A stretch of DNA of 6,076 bases, taken from NCBI GenBank assembly GCA_024697985.1, contig JAILRX010000011.1, positions 1-6,076 of the forward strand. Reading direction: 5' to 3'. The DNA comes from Treponemataceae bacterium. GTDB taxonomy: Bacteria; Spirochaetota; Spirochaetia; Treponematales; Treponemataceae. This document shows positions 5,270 to 6,076 of this stretch, in pieces. Numbering within the stretch: the first letter of the stretch is position 1; each line of letters starts with the position of its first letter. The position numbers were made by a program, and so were the translations under genes. The notes under the pieces are model-generated. The model was not told the origin of the DNA, did no database searches, and worked only from the letters and a program-made list of their open reading frames with translations.

Positions 5270-6076
5270 ATGGAAAAAAAACTTTCACAAATCATCAAGA
5301 ACATTCAAATCCTTTCAATAAAAAATGCTGAGAACGATCCTGTCGTTTCCTCTCTCGTATATGATTCACGTGCCGTAAAAGAAGGCTCTCTTTTCTTTGC
5401 CTGGCCTGGCACCCACATTCACGGCAACACCTACATTGCAGGCGCAATCGAAAAAGGCGCTGTTGCCGTAGTCTATCAAGACGATCTTCCAAAAGAAGCT
5501 GTTGATGCTTTTGAAAAGGCCAATTCAAACGGAAAGAGCGTTGCCGCAATTCAGGTTGAATCGAGCCGTTTTGTCATGGCACCAATCGCTTCAGCTTTTT
5601 ACGACAATCCATCATCAAAACTCGGAATCATCGGTGTTACCGGAACTGAAGGAAAAAGTTCTACGGTATCCTTTATATGGCAGCTTTTGCGTCTTGCAGG
5701 TAAAAAAGCAGGATTTTTCAGCACTGTAGAATATTCACTTGGTGGAGAAGCTTTAGCAAATCCAGAACATCAGACTACCCCGGAAGCCACTGTCGTACAG
5801 GAAAAGCTTTATCAGATGGTACAGAACGGATGCGAGTATGCAGTCGTAGAATCAAGTTCGCACGGACTTTCTGAAAAACTAAACAGGCTCGGAAACGTCC
5901 TTTTCGACGTCGTTGCCATGATGAACGTAACTCATGAACATCTGGAATTCCACGGAACCTGGGAACAGTACAGATTTGACAAGGCAAATCTTTTCCGTGC
6001 GGTTGAAAAGCATGATCACTTAAAGACCATCAACGGAACAGAAATTTCAGTTCCAAGTTTTGGCATCGTAAATCTG
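5270..6076 (+). CDS. murE: UDP-N-acetylmuramyl-tripeptide synthetase MurE (3' partial)
   Basis: MurE is the cytoplasmic ligase that uses ATP to add the third amino acid to UDP-MurNAc-L-Ala-D-Glu in peptidoglycan precursor synthesis. The frame stays open from ATG 5270 to the window end, 269 residues of about 500. The N-terminal UDP-binding domain shows DSRAVKEGSLFFA (32-44), GNTYIAGAI (52-60) and GAVAVV (63-68). The ATPase domain starts at GVTGTEGKSS (122-131), a variant of the usual GVTGTNGKTT. TTPE (169-172), ESSSHGL (194-200) and NVTHEHLEFHGT (219-230) fit MurE rather than MurC, MurD or MurF, and K238 in FDKANLF is the likely carbamylated lysine. Treponemes are known to use L-ornithine as residue three, but the specificity motif lies beyond the window. 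The gene starts 58 bases after the GNAT gene, has no Shine-Dalgarno sequence, and begins with a run of eight A (5274-5281). Confidence 0.92.
   Translation, partial: MEKKLSQIIKNIQILSIKNAENDPVVSSLVYDSRAVKEGSLFFAWPGTHIHGNTYIAGAIEKGAVAVVYQDDLPKEAVDAFEKANSNGKSVAAIQVESSRFVMAPIASAFYDNPSSKLGIIGVTGTEGKSSTVSFIWQLLRLAGKKAGFFSTVEYSLGGEALANPEHQTTPEATVVQEKLYQMVQNGCEYAVVESSSHGLSEKLNRLGNVLFDVVAMMNVTHEHLEFHGTWEQYRFDKANLFRAVEKHDHLKTINGTEISVPSFGIVNL

Noticed and set aside
5295..5549. Arg/Gln/Leu-rich minus-strand frame, and a plus-strand frame at 5502-5729
   Set aside because: Both overlap murE in other frames; murE has strong motif support through the whole stretch.

Overview
The window reads as a piece of a treponeme-like spirochaete chromosome. 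This is an inference from protein character (a RarA protein with a long C-terminal extension, an Adk with a zinc-type lid, a Mur ligase of treponemal flavour), from moderate G+C with A/T-rich intergenic regions, and from gene starts that differ in whether they carry a Shine-Dalgarno sequence. No database search was possible, so genus is not proven. Gene density is high: no stretch over about 115 bases lacks a gene, and I see no mobile element, CRISPR array, tRNA or rRNA.

Layout. (1) Positions 2-1324, plus strand: the C-terminal end of a RarA/MgsA-type replication-recombination ATPase, continuing after the usual RarA end into about 310 extra residues that contain a methyltransferase-like Rossmann segment. 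(2) 1400-2029, plus: adk, adenylate kinase. (3) 2047-2080: a hairpin with T-runs on both sides that serves two convergent genes. (4) 2080-3411, minus: a secreted protein with a signal peptide and what looks like a degenerate von Willebrand factor A domain. (5) 3412-3525: a divergent promoter region. (6) 3526-4737, plus: a PlsC-like lysophospholipid acyltransferase with an added zinc ribbon and a C-terminal beta-rich domain. (7) 4738-5211, plus: a GNAT N-acetyltransferase whose ATG directly follows the stop of the acyltransferase. (8) 5270-6076, plus: the N-terminal 269 residues of MurE, running off the window.

The genes are mostly housekeeping: replication-fork maintenance, nucleotide balance, membrane lipid synthesis and peptidoglycan precursor synthesis. 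Acyltransferase and GNAT form a clear two-gene unit and murE may be read with them, though it appears to have its own promoter. I do not see a new defence or accessory system. The points most worth a second look are the RarA-methyltransferase-like fusion, the acyltransferase-zinc ribbon fusion, the VWA-like protein with a lost metal site, and two genes (acyltransferase and murE) whose likely -10 boxes sit so close to the ATG that their mRNAs would be leaderless or nearly so.
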